Part shown: piece by piece, positions 34,391 through 46,047 of the stretch | Position numbering within the stretch: the first letter of the stretch is position 1 | Layout: each line of letters begins with the position of its first letter | Assembly: GCF_030253575.1 (NCBI RefSeq) | Contig: NC_080569.1 | Location: 9,553,501-9,617,500 of the forward strand | Reading direction: 5' to 3' | DNA: 64,000 nucleotides | DNA from: Rhododendron vialii | Taxonomy: Eukaryota > Streptophyta > Magnoliopsida > Ericales > Ericaceae | Notes under the pieces: model-generated | Seen by the model: the letters and a program-made list of their open reading frames with translations, nothing else | Told to the model about the DNA's origin: nothing | Databases searched by the model: none | Position numbers and translations under genes: made by a program

Positions 34391-34399
34391 TTTATATAG
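34391..34399 (-). promoter_or_regulatory. TATA box of TIP1 copy 2
   Basis: On the minus strand this reads CTATATAAA, about 145 bp upstream of the start codon, followed by a purine/pyrimidine-rich leader. The aligned position in copy 1 is CTATATGA. Confidence 0.7.
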
Positions 34400-35430
34400 T
34401 GTGTAGTTATGAGCAATTGACAAAGGCCATGGAACCGGAATAGCCGGTTATGAACCCGGTGAGAGCTCCTTCTCAGGGGAAAATAGGAAAATTTTAGGCA
34501 CGAGTTTACAATTTATTGGGTGCCACTTGTCAGGATCCGTTTGGCGGGCCTCCGTTTTCATTCTGTGGCGACACGTGTACTTTAAAGTTATGTGAGCCGT
34601 CGAATTTGACACCGGCCAAAGAGTGGGGCCAGTCAATGATTGTTGCAGTATTGTTTTTGTTTTTGATTTATGAACCGACCATGGGGATTGTTTATATGGT
34701 GTGATGGAGACCATCATGGTTGGTAGTGCCGGCACCACTCTTATCTCTCTCTCTCTCTCCACGTAAGAAACAGATTAATGATCTTTTTGTTTATAGATAT
34801 AGATTAGCATGCAAAAGGTGATGTTATGGTGTTTCTTAAGTAATTACAAAGAAGGAAGATAAAGTAATATATACGTAGTACATAAAGATGATAAGTTGAT
34901 TGTGTAAGCAGCTACATTTTTTAAGTTACGGCGGGTTAATTTTGCTCCGTACCTCTCAAAATTCGTTTTTTGGTCCCACGTCGATGGTTAGAGAGGAACT
35001 TAACCCAATTGCGACTTCCTTTTGGTATTTTGTTGTATTGTTTTTAAATGTTGTTAGTTTTGTGTTAGATTCCTTAAAATCAATTATTCTTATAAATGAG
35101 AGATGAGTCTAAGGAGTAAAATTTAAAATCATAGCTGAAAAATTTACCGAAGATCTACAAAATAGTAATTTTTTTAACATCAAGCCAAAAATAACTCTAA
35201 GTAGACATATAGTTGGAATTATTTCTGCCTTTTCTAAACTAGCGTTTCATTTAAATTCCCCACCCCCTTAAAAACCATCTCTTCATATAAGTGAAGCTTT
35301 CCCGGAAGAAATATTTGCATTTTCATGCATTGACATGAATGTTAAAAGTTAAATATTTCGAGCAAAAAAAAAAAAAAACAATGTTTAGCTACTACAAAAA
35401 AGAGTCACTAATTAGTAAAATAATTAAAAC

Positions 35431-36454
35431 GTATATAGTCGATCATCACGACGATAGATGATGAAATTAGGTTCTTCTAGCCATGTGTGAAAGGTTGTGT
35501 AGCAAAAAGATTCCTCGAGTCCATCCACAAGTACAACTACAATTTCCTGTCACAAAAAACCATTTCTTTTACCCGAAAAATTATAGTCTAAAGTTGCGTG
35601 GTGTCTTCATCTAGCTTGCTGATACAAGAATGATTCTATGGTATGGAGCTTTGGATTTATCTCCATATTATTCCGAATTAGCGACTGTCCGCAAAAGTGT
35701 TTTGGACGGTCCGGATGTTTAATGAAACTCCAGAAAATTTTTATTTAAATCCGGACTTTCTAAAGCCGAAAAGGACGGCGAGATCGCGCAGCTCCGTGAA
35801 TAAGGGATTCACGGAGCCTCTGTGAATAGTCCAAGCTCTTACGAATAATGGTTTGACTAGTAACAGAATTATTTGACAACACAGCAGGTGAAAGTCATGT
35901 GATTTTCTGATCACTTTATGATAAGTTCTGTTTCTGTCTAACCTTTGTCTTCTTCCATTAATTGTCGCAATTCATTTATTTAATCAACAGAAGAAGAATG
36001 TATTGATCGAAATTGTAACAATACAAGGAGGATGGCAAACCAAGAACCAAAAATCCCACAGATCGAAAAGCTAGTATGTGAAACATGAGCTTAATAGATC
36101 ATTTAGAAACAAAAAAATTAAATTGATTGGATATGATTAACCTCTTTGTGAGACAGGATTTTTATTCGAAAATAAATACTCCGTCAGTACAATTTCAATT
36201 TATCGTAATCATGTGAGTGTCAATGTTCAACTAATTTTAATTTCGGTACAGTTATAATTTCCAACGAATTCTACAAACATAACATTTCAAATCTCAGCGA
36301 TAGAATTTGATTAAGTCCACCAAAGTGCACTACACCCAATAGTGTATTAGCTCATTACGGGACCCTTCTCAACATTTTCAAGACTCAGGTTATGTTACTT
36401 GCCAAATAGACTGTGATTTACGACATACTACCAATTAATATAGCATCTGATCTA
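35431..36454. other. Intergenic, no gene seen
   Basis: AT-rich sequence past the duplicated unit. A GC-richer patch near 35690-35830 (tttggacggtccggatg; cggagcctctgtgaat) resembles ends of GC-tipped MITEs seen elsewhere here, but no closed inverted repeat was found. Confidence 0.4.
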
Positions 36455-36660
36455 ACCCCAACGGGGTTGACCAAGTGGGAATATATGCGGTAAGAGTCTC
36501 ACTTTCCCAATTTCGTAAGTTAGATTCTCACCAACAACGATTTTTTTTAGGGTCACTGGATGTTTGTCTGATCGTTAAATTGAAGTACTTGGGATTCGTT
36601 GGAGGCATATAAGTTAGTCGATCGAGACACCCAATTATTCATAAAACGAATAAATTAAAA
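36455..36660 (+). mobile_element. Au-like SINE
   Basis: Starts with ccccaacggggttgaccaag (A-box region), has a B-box-like gttagattctcacc at 36514-36527, and a 3' region ggattcgttgg...ataagttagtcg...agacaccc that matches the general plan of plant Au SINEs. The usual T-rich end is not sharp, and an internal T run lies at 36541-36548. Confidence 0.55.
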
Positions 36661-36723
36661 GCATCTCAAAAATTCAATAGCAACTTTAATAGCAATGCAT
36701 GTTTAGTGGGTACTACTTACTAG

Positions 36724-36972
36724 TACTCACTCCGTTCCAAATTAAGAGTCCATTATTCTATTTTGGATTGTTCCAAACTGATGGCCCTTTTCCAAAAATA
36801 GAAGAAAAAATTTGGTGATTTTCCAAAAGTGTTCCTCACAGGAATATAAGTGTTATAAAGTAGGTAGAATATAGAGGTAATTGTGGAAATAATAGGTATT
36901 GTAAGTGTAATTATTATATGTCCTCTTATTGAAATTTCCTAAAGAAACTCTCAATTTGGAACGGAGGGAGTA
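36724..36972. mobile_element. Stowaway MITE
   Basis: A 245-bp element (36726-36970) between TA dinucleotides. Its ends CTCACTCCGTTCCAAATT and AATTTGGAACGGAGGGAG are inverted, the standard Stowaway (Tc1/mariner-type) terminus. Confidence 0.9.
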
Positions 36973-37270
36973 TTTCTTAATTTTTCTCACAAATTATCAA
37001 GGGGAAAAAAAACTTTCAAATGAGACAACATAAGGTGCTAAGTTGAAACAGTTATTGGATAGCTCAAATTTTGAAGTTCTAAATGCATATTTATCTTGTT
37101 AATTGATTTTGACACTCCACTTTTTCATAACCATACTTCAATATTTGTATCTTAATTAGTGTTCAAAACATACATTGCAAGAACACTAAAAGACAAACAT
37201 TGAAGTGTGGTTAACAATCTTCATATCTGTTGACAAAGGGAACAACTTGAAATATCAACGATACTACTAC

Positions 37271-37335
37271 TACACACAAACACTTACACACACTCGCTCA
37301 CTAGGGGTAAGCGAGTGTGTATAAGTATTTGTGTA
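37271..37335. repeat. Short palindrome
   Basis: Arms tacacacaaacacttacaca... (37271-37298) and agcgagtgtgtataagtatt (37310-37335) pair around an 11-nt loop. It is probably a solo MITE core. Confidence 0.6.
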
Positions 37336-37479
37336 TAATTATATACTTATTGCTTGAAATATAAAACCCACCTGAGTTGATACAGTTAAATACGGTAGAA
37401 TATTTAAGTTGGTAGTGCGTTCATATAGTGGACCGAGTGTTCTCTAATTTTTAAATGGCAAATCCCACGTATGATCTTA

Positions 37480-37725
37480 ACAAACCGACCACATAACACC
37501 AAATTGGCATGAAGGCCTGAGATTTACGGGTTTGTTCTCTCTTAGATCGTAGGTTCAAAATTTCTTGGACACTATTAACGACAACTACTTTGGAGTCAGT
37601 TCATACAAAGCTTTGCTCCGCTTTTAATTGAGCCTACCTACAAGTGGGTGGTGAGAGTGGTTTCTTCGGATAAGTCTAGATGTGAGTAAACTGACCCGAA
37701 CATCTGAGTTATAAAAAAAAGAAAA
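37480..37725 (+). mobile_element. SINE-like element, Au type 3' end
   Basis: A B-box-like gtaggttcaaaatttc near 37549 is followed by tgggtggtgagagtggttt, cttcggataagtctagatg and gacccgaacatctgagttat, ending in a short A run. This is the layout of common eudicot SINEs. The 5' end is approximate. Confidence 0.55.
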
Positions 37726-39416
37726 AGAAGACCGACCACATGTACACCTCAGCCATATTTCGAAGACTAATGAAATGATTGTTTCTCATTGATATCATAA
37801 CAGAAACTTAAAATAATCCAAAGCGCAAATCACAAGTGTTTTTGTCCAAGAGCATAATTGATCAAGTCCTAGGACCTTCAACGAATATCTCTGTCCTCCA
37901 TGTCTAATTAATTCATCGATCTTATCTGATAAATTAATTTAATTTGGGCGGCTGAATGGGCTGGTTCCCATTTTAATTTTCCGTAGCTTTTCATTCTGTT
38001 TGGCTCGTTGGATTTTGTTAATTAAAAGGAATATGGATACATTTTGGTAGCTTTTCATTCTACAGACAAATAAATATGGTAAAAAAATGGAGACCAACAG
38101 ACATTCCAAGGCGTGGATCTGTAAAATCTGTTAAAGGTTAGCTTAGGATATATTAAGAAAAGCCTACCTTAACAAACCAAGGATATAGAAATATCAAAAA
38201 GTAGAATTTTACTGTAATAAATATGTAAAAACAAGTGATACGAACCAAAAGTACCTTACACTACCATTAGTTAAATGGAGTTAGGGTCATCTTTAGCAAG
38301 TTAATTACGGCCATATCATTGAGAATGTGAAAGAATTGTTTGTTGGCTTCCCCCCATGTCGTTTTCTCATGACTCATGACTCATGAGTGAAAACTGTTAG
38401 TGTTTGTGAAGTATGATATGCAGTAAAATAAATGCCAATTCATCTAGACCCACAAACACTATCTATTTTCATTGAATCGTTCATCTATCTGTAAGGGCAA
38501 AGTCCACTTATACTTGATCCTGTGGTTTGGACCATGTGCGAATACACCCCAGTATCAATTTGAGTTGCAATTTTGTGAACAAAACACTCTCTCCTATTGG
38601 CTAAGAGGAGATAATGTACCACTCTTAACCCAACCCAAATTAGTTTTAACTGCCATTCTATCTCTCCAATTCTAGACAAACCAAACTTAAGAAGCACTCT
38701 ACCGCAGATATAAGCTGAAAAGGAGCAATAAAAAAAGAGGTGCATATGGATCTCATGCACGCTATGACATAGAGCACAGAGGGGATCCACCACCATGCCT
38801 CAAGAGAGGAGTACTCTATCATTTGTAAAAAGTCTTTGTAACGATCCGGATGTTCAAACACCACGATATAAAAAGAACACAATTTGACTTTTATTCCATG
38901 AATTATATAATTTACAACTATCTCTAAAGTAAATAAACAACAACTCACTCTCGCAGCAACTCAGATAAGCTCGCACCATCGCCACCTGATCCGCTAACCA
39001 ACTAGCAAGCTGGAATCCGAAGGACCCCAGGACTGTGTGAGACATAATAACGTGTACAATAGCAACACTAAATCAACTGCACAACATCAGCCACTACGCA
39101 TTAACACCAACCACGAATATAACACATTCCACATAAATGGAACAACATATCCGGCCCTCCTCAGTGTACCACCTCACTAGCCTCACCACAGGCCGTTGGC
39201 CAACTTGTCTTTTGGCATAGCTTATTAGCCTAGTCATACAATCACATACCAAACAGTTCCACAACGTATAGTCACCTCACATAACACAACCAACAAGAAC
39301 CCAACATTAATACTATTATGCAAGAAATATGTATTTTACACTCATCGTCACTCGGATCCCATAACAACGTTGGATTTCCAAATCCACTCCTCCTCACGGT
39401 TTCCTCTCAAACTTCC
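37726..39416. other. Intergenic, no gene seen
   Basis: Open frames on the minus strand at 38485-39045 (103 aa or less) have no recognised domain, though 'ADPLCALCHS-VHE--HLFF-C' style residues near 38720-38795 resemble the zinc-finger tail (zf-RVT) of plant LINE reverse transcriptases. That would make this a decayed LINE fragment on the minus strand. Confidence 0.4.
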
Positions 39417-40756
39417 TTACTGTTCTCTCTTTATTTTTTTTGATCGGCAAAAGTAGCAATTTATTAATAAGGGGAAGGGAAAGGGGACTCCAACCAAAAG
39501 TTGGAAATACATCCAGATTGGGCAAGCCCAAAACACCTAAAGGGCAAAGCCCAAAATACCGGAGGGTCGAAAACCCAAATATACAACTAAAGCACAACAC
39601 CCGAAGGCCTAAAAGCCCAAATATCACAATAAGCCCAAGAAAGAAAACCCAAAACCCAAACCCTAATTTGCTACACCAACTTCCATCACCCGCCGCCATC
39701 CACCGCAAACTCCACCACCAGACAGAAACCACCAACACCATCGGATAGTCAAATCCAGCACCACCTGGCCACCATCGACCACCACCATCACTGGAAAAAC
39801 AAGCACCGAACACAAAGACCCAAACCACTGCCGCAGAATCTCAACCGGAGAAATGAACCCAACGGGAGACCGACGCCGGCAGGCCACTACTCACACCGTT
39901 AGGCATACGTCGGAAAACCCAGGAGAGATCCAACCGGTGAAGAGCACACCGGAGTCAGCGGCAAGCCGTGGTGGGAGCAGAGGTGACAAAATTGCGGAGA
40001 AACAGAAATTGGGCAGCCAAACAAGGGTGGGGGGCCGAAAAAAGAGAGAAGGAAGAAGAAGACAAGGATCCCGGCAAGTCTCACCAAAACCGCCCTCGTC
40101 GCTGTCGGAGCACCACTGGACGATCGCCGGCCGAAATCAGCACGCAAAAGACGATCAGCAACCCCCTTCCGTCGAGGACCATGACCTCGGCTATGACCCA
40201 GACAGCACCACCATCTCCGACCACCCAGCTACTATGTCGATCGATTTTTGGAGAAACCTGCAACAAACAAAACGCTAGATAGAAACAGAGCTACAACCAC
40301 CTACAACACCCAGGACTACGCCACCCTTCCACCCCACAACCGCCCACGGCCTCCAACAGCAAAAACTCCTCCCAACGCTGTTAGGCTAGATCCGGTTCAC
40401 CCAACAATGAAACCGGCGAGGACACCTCGTCATTGAACAACAGGGGCATCCCCAACATTCGACGCGAACCACAGCCGTTGGGCATAATCGGAATCGCCCA
40501 ATAGCAAGATCGGTGGGAGACACGCCGGAGAGGAGGAATAGGTCAAGAGTGGAAACAGGAATGAGATCTGAGCGATAGAGAGAGGAAGATGGATGCCGAG
40601 GCAGAGGAAAAGGCCTGGGGGAGGGAGGAGGGAGGAGGAGGCGGCGCCTCCCCCCAAGCAGAAAAACCCTCGGTTGTGGAAGCGAGAGAGGGGACTCCTA
40701 ATATGTCAAGGCAGACACCGCACACACGATAAATAAATTACTGTTCTCTCTTTATT
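39417..40756 (-). mobile_element. LINE-type insertion with 19-bp TSD
   Basis: A perfect 19-bp duplication, TTACTGTTCTCTCTTTATT, lies at 39417-39435 and 40738-40756. The 1302 bp between (39436-40737) end, on the minus strand, with ttgctacttttgccgatc plus an A tail, the usual 3' end of plant L1-type LINEs. The 3' half is rich in 'gggctttTgggc' words. The 5' half is GC-rich (CCTCC/GCCG) and looks like a 5' leader. No reverse-transcriptase frame is present, so it is a non-autonomous or internally deleted copy. Open frames of up to ~144 codons in it are low-complexity. A perfect duplication suggests a fairly recent insertion. Confidence 0.88.
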
Positions 40757-41541
40757 AGTTAAGTACGTAAACAACTTCTTCTTTATACATAGTGTATAAA
40801 TATAGCAGGTAAGTAGACTCATCAAAGAATTATACAAAATAACAACACTTGTTCCTTTTGAACATTAACACATGTACCTTAACTAAATGTTTTTGTCTTG
40901 ATACCTACTTCCCAGCTAACACCTCACGTGCACACACTTTCACTTATATGCCACCTATTAATTACATGCAAAAATCAATACTTTTAATATACTGGGTATT
41001 ACAGTCTATCCCGACACACAAGCCAAGCCACATTATGAAAGCCCATCTAAGAATACCCTGCATAAACCAAACAATAGGAGCCCACGGCACTTTAGGAAGA
41101 GGAGCCTCGAGAGCTTCCCAATCAGTTTTAACAGAAAAACTTACCATTTTTAGGGCCATGAATCCAGATCAGAGAATGACAGGAACAATTGCGTGAAATT
41201 ATTGGGCTCTACCAAAGAAGTGGCGTATTAGACTAACATCTGGTTGTACTCATTTTCACACACTTAATGTCTTGTTTGGATTGGTTTTTGAAAAATAGCT
41301 GTGGTAATAAGTGGAAAGAGATAGAGGGAGAAATATTAGAAGTAGGAGAATTTAGGGAGAATTTTTTGAATTTTTTTTTTGAATTGTAAAGCAAATAAAG
41401 CTTTATGCAGTGTTTGGTTCGGTTTTTGAAAAAAAAATTGAAAAATAATAAGGATAATAAGTAGAGAGAGATAAAGAAGGAAATATTGACAGTAGGAGGA
41501 ATCTAGGAAGAACCTTTTGAAAAGCAAAGAGAACAAGACAT
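40757..41541. repeat. Intergenic with a 'gtttgg-tttttgaaaa' repeat pair
   Basis: Two related stretches (41272-41395 and 41411-41540) carry tttggttYggtttttgaaaa, aataagtRgaRagagata, gaaatatt and a poly(T) or AG-rich end. Inverted relatives occur near 46790-46880 and 59880-60015. It is probably a high-copy MITE family. No gene is seen. Confidence 0.45.
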
Positions 41542-42086
41542 TAAGGCTCCGTTTGTTTGGACGTAAAAAATATTTTACGTAATTTCCGTTGTTTGATTGT
41601 TCAAATGCACGGAAAATAAACTTTTTTGGAAAATATTTTACACCTTTGGCCGTAAAACAATGTACAGCCGAAAAATCGGTAAGTCAATTTCCTACGCTAC
41701 GCACCCTTTGCACATTCGACCATCACCTCTATTGAACAACTGCTCGACAAAGGGATTCTCGTATTCCCTCATGCCACGTCAATACACACATGGAAAAAGG
41801 TCTCCCCTCTCTCTCTCTAACTAACTTCAAGACTCTCTCTCTACCCACTTGCATTCCTAGGCACATCATGGGCCCATGGCCTTCATCTCTCTCGTGGACT
41901 TCCTCCAAACATCAAGTACTTTCACTTTAATACTACTCCATGCAAATTAGATTAGTTATTATTTTGTGTAATAGTAAAATTACAATTCAACCAAACACCC
42001 AAAAACAATTGTAAAACTTGTATTTTCATGTAAAATATTTTACAGCTGAAAATAAAATATTTTACGTTTAACCAAACGGAGCCTAA
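41542..42086. mobile_element. PIF/Harbinger-type MITE, GGCTCCGTTTG termini
   Basis: Element 41545-42083 (539 bp) flanked by TAA on both sides. Ends GGCTCCGTTTGtttgg and ccaaaCGGAGCC are inverted, followed by a palindromic gtaaaatattttac motif near each end. It contains a microsatellite-like ctctctctc patch at 41809-41819. Confidence 0.85.
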
Positions 42087-42186
42087 TTTCGTGGAATCAT
42101 GTGGAAAGATTCTTTAGACCTCAGTGGAAAAGTTAGTGAGGGCCGGCCCTCCTGGGCTTTGTCACAGTCATTTGAAACATATGCGT

Positions 42187-42237
42187 ACTAATGTGCTGCT
42201 TTTTTTTTTTTTTTTGATCCGCTACTAATGTGCTGCT
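42187..42237 (-). mobile_element. Extreme 5'-truncated LINE insertion (23 bp)
   Basis: ACTAATGTGCTGCT (14 bp) is perfectly duplicated at 42187-42200 and 42224-42237. Between them are only 23 bp: T15 followed by GATCCGCT. Read on the minus strand this is AGCGGATC plus A15, resembling the GATC-poly(A) end of the LINE at 39.4 kb. It is a reverse-transcription product cut to 8 non-A bases. Confidence 0.85.
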
Positions 42238-42942
42238 GAGAAGTTGAATATATGGGTACTAGTACGTTGTGGCCTTGTGGGTAAATTTGTACTGGATCCC
42301 AATTCTTGTGTGATCTTTGATTTATTAATCCCAACGTTTTGGTTGATCCATAAAGATCGCCATTGGTCCTATCGCAGCAGTATTATTGGGCCTGTTAGAC
42401 CTATCAGGCCTAAAGTTCACAGAGAAACTACTCCATAAATAACCCATTAATGTGTGAAAGCCGCATAAAATATGATCTTCGATCTGGTCATGAATGAACG
42501 AAACAAGAAAAACCACAATAGTTTCAGTTTTTCTAAGGTTCGTATTTTTAATATACTTATTTTATGTTTTACGAGACAAATCATTCTCTTACAAATACAT
42601 TACTTTTAATTCAAAAAATAAATATTTATTTTAGTTAATGGAACACATCCTAAGAGTACGACAACTTTATTTATGCTCTTTTTGTGATTACCAAATATGA
42701 AATCAGTTGAATCAGTTCACTCCGATGGATGCCAGTAAAAAGGATAAATAGGCGTGTACATCCAAAGGGGTATATAATACTACTATGAAAGTGGATTGAA
42801 AACCTAAGGTAGTCGCATAGAGGCAGTTTGGTCATGATAAAAAAAAAGTGGAACATAGCTTCAACAAAGAGAGAGACTGGGCAGGCGTTCTTGCTTATTA
42901 CTCCATTGATGGCATTCACTAGTAACTATGCAAACGAGTGGG

Positions 42943-43132
42943 TGAAGTTTTTCAATGCCGGGTGGGCACGGGTCACGTGGTGTTGAGCACGCATCTTGGC
43001 GGCCGTCTAAATGTGTTTTGGACGGTTCAGATCTGTTTGAGCTTGATGTGGTATTTTTGGTAATTTTACACTAAAAAATTACCTAAACAGATCTGGACCG
43101 TCCAAATGCCCACCCGGCACTGAAAAACTTCT
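42943..43132. mobile_element. Foldback element
   Basis: Inverted arms: gaagtttttcaatgccgggt at the left and acccggcactgaaaaacttc at the right, then ttttggacggttcagatctg and its complement cagatctggaccgtccaaa. The left arm has an extra ~40-bp GC-rich insert. The target duplication is uncertain. Confidence 0.75.
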
Positions 43133-43457
43133 CGTGAGTGAGAGAAATCAGTATTCAGGTTAATTGAAGGTGTGCAAGTCGTTAAAAATCTATACATGGT
43201 ATCTCATACCTAGGGATGTTTTCGGTAAATGAAATAACATTACGCAGCTTCCAATTAATCGTGATAGACACGAACCTAGCTTAGCCAGATTCTTCTTCCT
43301 TTATGCAGGGAATAGATCGATATTACTTCATCTATAGACATACTGACGTACACAATATTTGAGTAGACCTATAAGCATTCATATCATTAGTCCGGTCAAA
43401 ATTGTCTTAATTAGGCTCACAAAGTCACTTTGTGATCCCTCTCACCTCTGGTCACAC

Positions 43458-43792
43458 TAAGAGCATCTCCACTCCTTACTTAGATTTTTACTCAAATTTG
43501 ACTGAAAATTTGGGTAACAACTTGATTTGGTATGTGTGTTCCAATGGGTAAACTCAAAGCCAAGCACAAATATGGACAAATTTGAGTAAAAACTTCACTA
43601 ATGGTAATATTGTAAATTTAAATGTGTGAAATTTGCCTTCAAAAATTTGAGTCTTAACCAAATTTGAGTCTAAATTTGAGTTTTACTCAAATTTGGTATA
43701 GGTATGGATAAGAAGTGGATGAGGGTTTTGGATGATTTTTACTCAAATTTAAATTTGAGTCAAGATTTGAATAAGGAGTGAAGATGCTCTAA
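43458..43792. mobile_element. Tourist-like MITE with TAA TSD
   Basis: Element 43461-43789 (329 bp) between TAA copies (43458-43460, 43790-43792). Ends GAGCATCTCCACTCCTTA and TAAGGAGTGAAGATGCTC are inverted. The interior repeats 'actcaaatttgagt' words. Confidence 0.9.
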
Positions 43793-44764
43793 TAAAGCAG
43801 ATTGCTTGCAATTTGAACATGGGTTCATTTTCCACATTCAAAAGCATGATGAGCAGGCAATTTGTTGGCCATATCACATTTCCAATGATTCTTTCATTTT
43901 CCTTTGTTGGTCAAAGCATTAAACCCCCATATTCCCTGCGTCAAAGGTAATGTTGCAGTAGCTTAATTACCAAACCTACACCATTATAAATAATAGGAGA
44001 GACATGAAAAAGAAAGTTAGTTGTTACACAAGCAAGTCCACAACAGAACAGAGAGAGAGAGCTTGGCCCCCTAGGTCGAGTAATTATTCAGAGCTCCCAC
44101 TTCCAATTAACCATTTCTAGTGACAAATTTTGCGGTAGAGGCATTTACTTTTGTGGAGTGATTAGGAGACAACGAGTGACCCACATTGTGTGATTGTGAT
44201 GTTTTATTTTTAGGGAGTATTACACGGCAATGACGCATGATATTTTGGGCCAGGTACCCAATAATTGGCTCCTTAGGTCTCTCTCCTTTAGAAAAGTTAT
44301 CGAGTGTTCCTGGCATGTTTATGTGGTGTTTTAACGTCCTTAATCTCTACAATTACTGAATTACCTGTACGATAAAATTGAGAGCTCTACATGACTATGT
44401 GATAGGAGTAGTTAAGAGAGTTGAGACGCTACGTGCAAGGCCGGAACTATATTGTAGCGAACGGGATCCAGTGACTCCACTCACTTGCAAAATTTCTCCA
44501 GTACTGCTATGGAAATATTATCCCCAGAAACAGATTAAAATTGCTGTATTTGTTATCTTTTTTCCAACATTGCTTATATTGTAGTACTTATTATAAAGTG
44601 AGTTGAATTCGGACTCTAAAGTGTACAACAAAAGCACGATTAATGATGATGTTGAATGGGATATGACATTGGGTTTTGCTGACTAGACTAAATTGTTGTT
44701 TTAGTGGTCTCCCTCACGACACTTTTTCATGCGGGCCCGTTGGGCTGACTTTCTTCCTTTTTTT
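43793..44764. other. Intergenic, no gene seen
   Basis: A TATA-like attataaataatagg at 43983-43997 precedes an AG-rich stretch (44040-44070), which could be a promoter and leader. No exon with recognisable content follows. Confidence 0.35.
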
Positions 44765-44896
44765 GGGAAAATGACGGCTCAGGACGTGTTTTGATAATTA
44801 ATACTCTCCAAAGACTTACTAAGAACAATTGTTAATGCTAAAAATGTCATTGGCGGGTATTAATTATCAAAATATGTCATTGACCGTCATTTTCCC
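44765..44896. mobile_element. Palindromic 132-bp MITE
   Basis: Arms GGGAAAATGACGG...tttgataattaatac and gtattaattatcaaa...CCGTCATTTTCCC are inverted over ~45 bp each, between T-rich flanks (9-bp-like duplication possible but in simple sequence). It has no coding capacity. Confidence 0.85.
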
Positions 44897-46047
44897 TTCT
44901 TTTTTTTTTTTTTTGGATTTTGCTCGAAGGCCTAATCCTATTGGATTTTCGTTTGCTTTCTGTTCGGGCGGTGGTTTCCTGAGCTCTCCAACGGCGACGA
45001 TGAAAGCGTCTTAATGCAGATCCGGTGGCGATCCTGCAGCGGGAGTGGCGATCTTGTGGCGTCTTAGTGCAGATCTGGTGACGATCCTCCACCCACCCAC
45101 CTCCGTGAGAGGAGTTCTGGGTCCGACATCGACGTTGAGCGGCTTTTTTAGTTTCGTTTCTTTGTTTTGTTTTGTTGTTTCTTATATTTCCGAACTGGTA
45201 ATGTCCCTCTTATTCTTTTCTTTCTTTGTTGTTTCTTGTTTTTTCAGACAGATAGTGTTCCTTTTGTTCTTTCCTATACACGATATGTTTTCGTTTCCTA
45301 AAAAAAAACCACTATACTTCTCTATAAAAAAAAAACACTATACTTCTCAATATTCATATGTATCAGAACAAAATAAACATTACTTGGAAAAATATCCCTA
45401 AAACAAGAAATGCATTATGAAAGTTTAAAATGCCAATCAAAAAAATTAGGAAAATATAAAATAGCTAAAAAGGTTGCCAACCAAAGCAGCCTTGAATAGA
45501 CCTCATATAATTTTACTATTAGTCGGTAAACACATATTTGTGTGAGCTCCATGATTACAATTTGCACAAAGTTAGTCTTTAAAAGGTATTATACATCATG
45601 GTACATTCAAGAGTAGTGATTCATTTTCATAATTTGATTAAACAGGGGGGATTATTTTCACGCTAAAGTCGTCATACTTTGACCACACCTAAGGCTATTT
45701 CTTGTTCCTTTCTACCCATACACCTACTCGTACACCAACCTCCGCCGGCCCATATATATCAGCCATACTTCTTGGTAGCTGAGACGCTTACAGTTATGTT
45801 GCTTTCCAATGGCAGAAATTAAACAGCATTTTCGTTCATGATGTATATATTTTTGGTAGATTTAATTTAGGGGTGGCATTTTCAGTGAAACCAAACACCA
45901 ACAATGAGGTGCAAATGGTCAAGGCTACATTGAAAGTGAAAGCACCTTTTTAAGCTAATCGTAGATTGGCTTAGAAGTGCATGATTCAAATTAGAGAATC
46001 CTATGATCAGAGAGGTGAATCTGTAATCAATGATGTTGTAGGCATGC
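44897..46047. other. Intergenic, no gene seen
   Basis: A T run at 44901-44914 is followed by a GC-richer patch with the near-repeated word 'gcagatcYggtgRcgatcct' (45016 and 45068). It could be a LINE leader fragment. Otherwise AT-rich with no gene. Confidence 0.35.

Larger units (their letters stand above)
32384..35430. repeat. Tandem duplication unit 2 (TIP1 copy 2)
   Basis: Alignable with unit 1 from the 3' flank (tttcagtacgaatcctaaaaa) through the gene and upstream to about 35.43 kb. Compared with unit 1 it lacks the MITE, the palindromic insert, the 1.5-kb block and the foldback element. It has one own small palindrome at 32607-32663 (ttccgctaag...cattagcggaac). Confidence 0.85.

Noticed and set aside
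39853-40278. 141-codon frame, Arg/Pro/Thr-rich
   Set aside because: It lies inside the LINE-type insertion on the strand opposite to the element; low-complexity artefact.
43983-44320. MicroRNA gene downstream of a TATA-like box
   Set aside because: No stable stem pairing and no match to miRNAs I know in the AG-rich transcript-like stretch.
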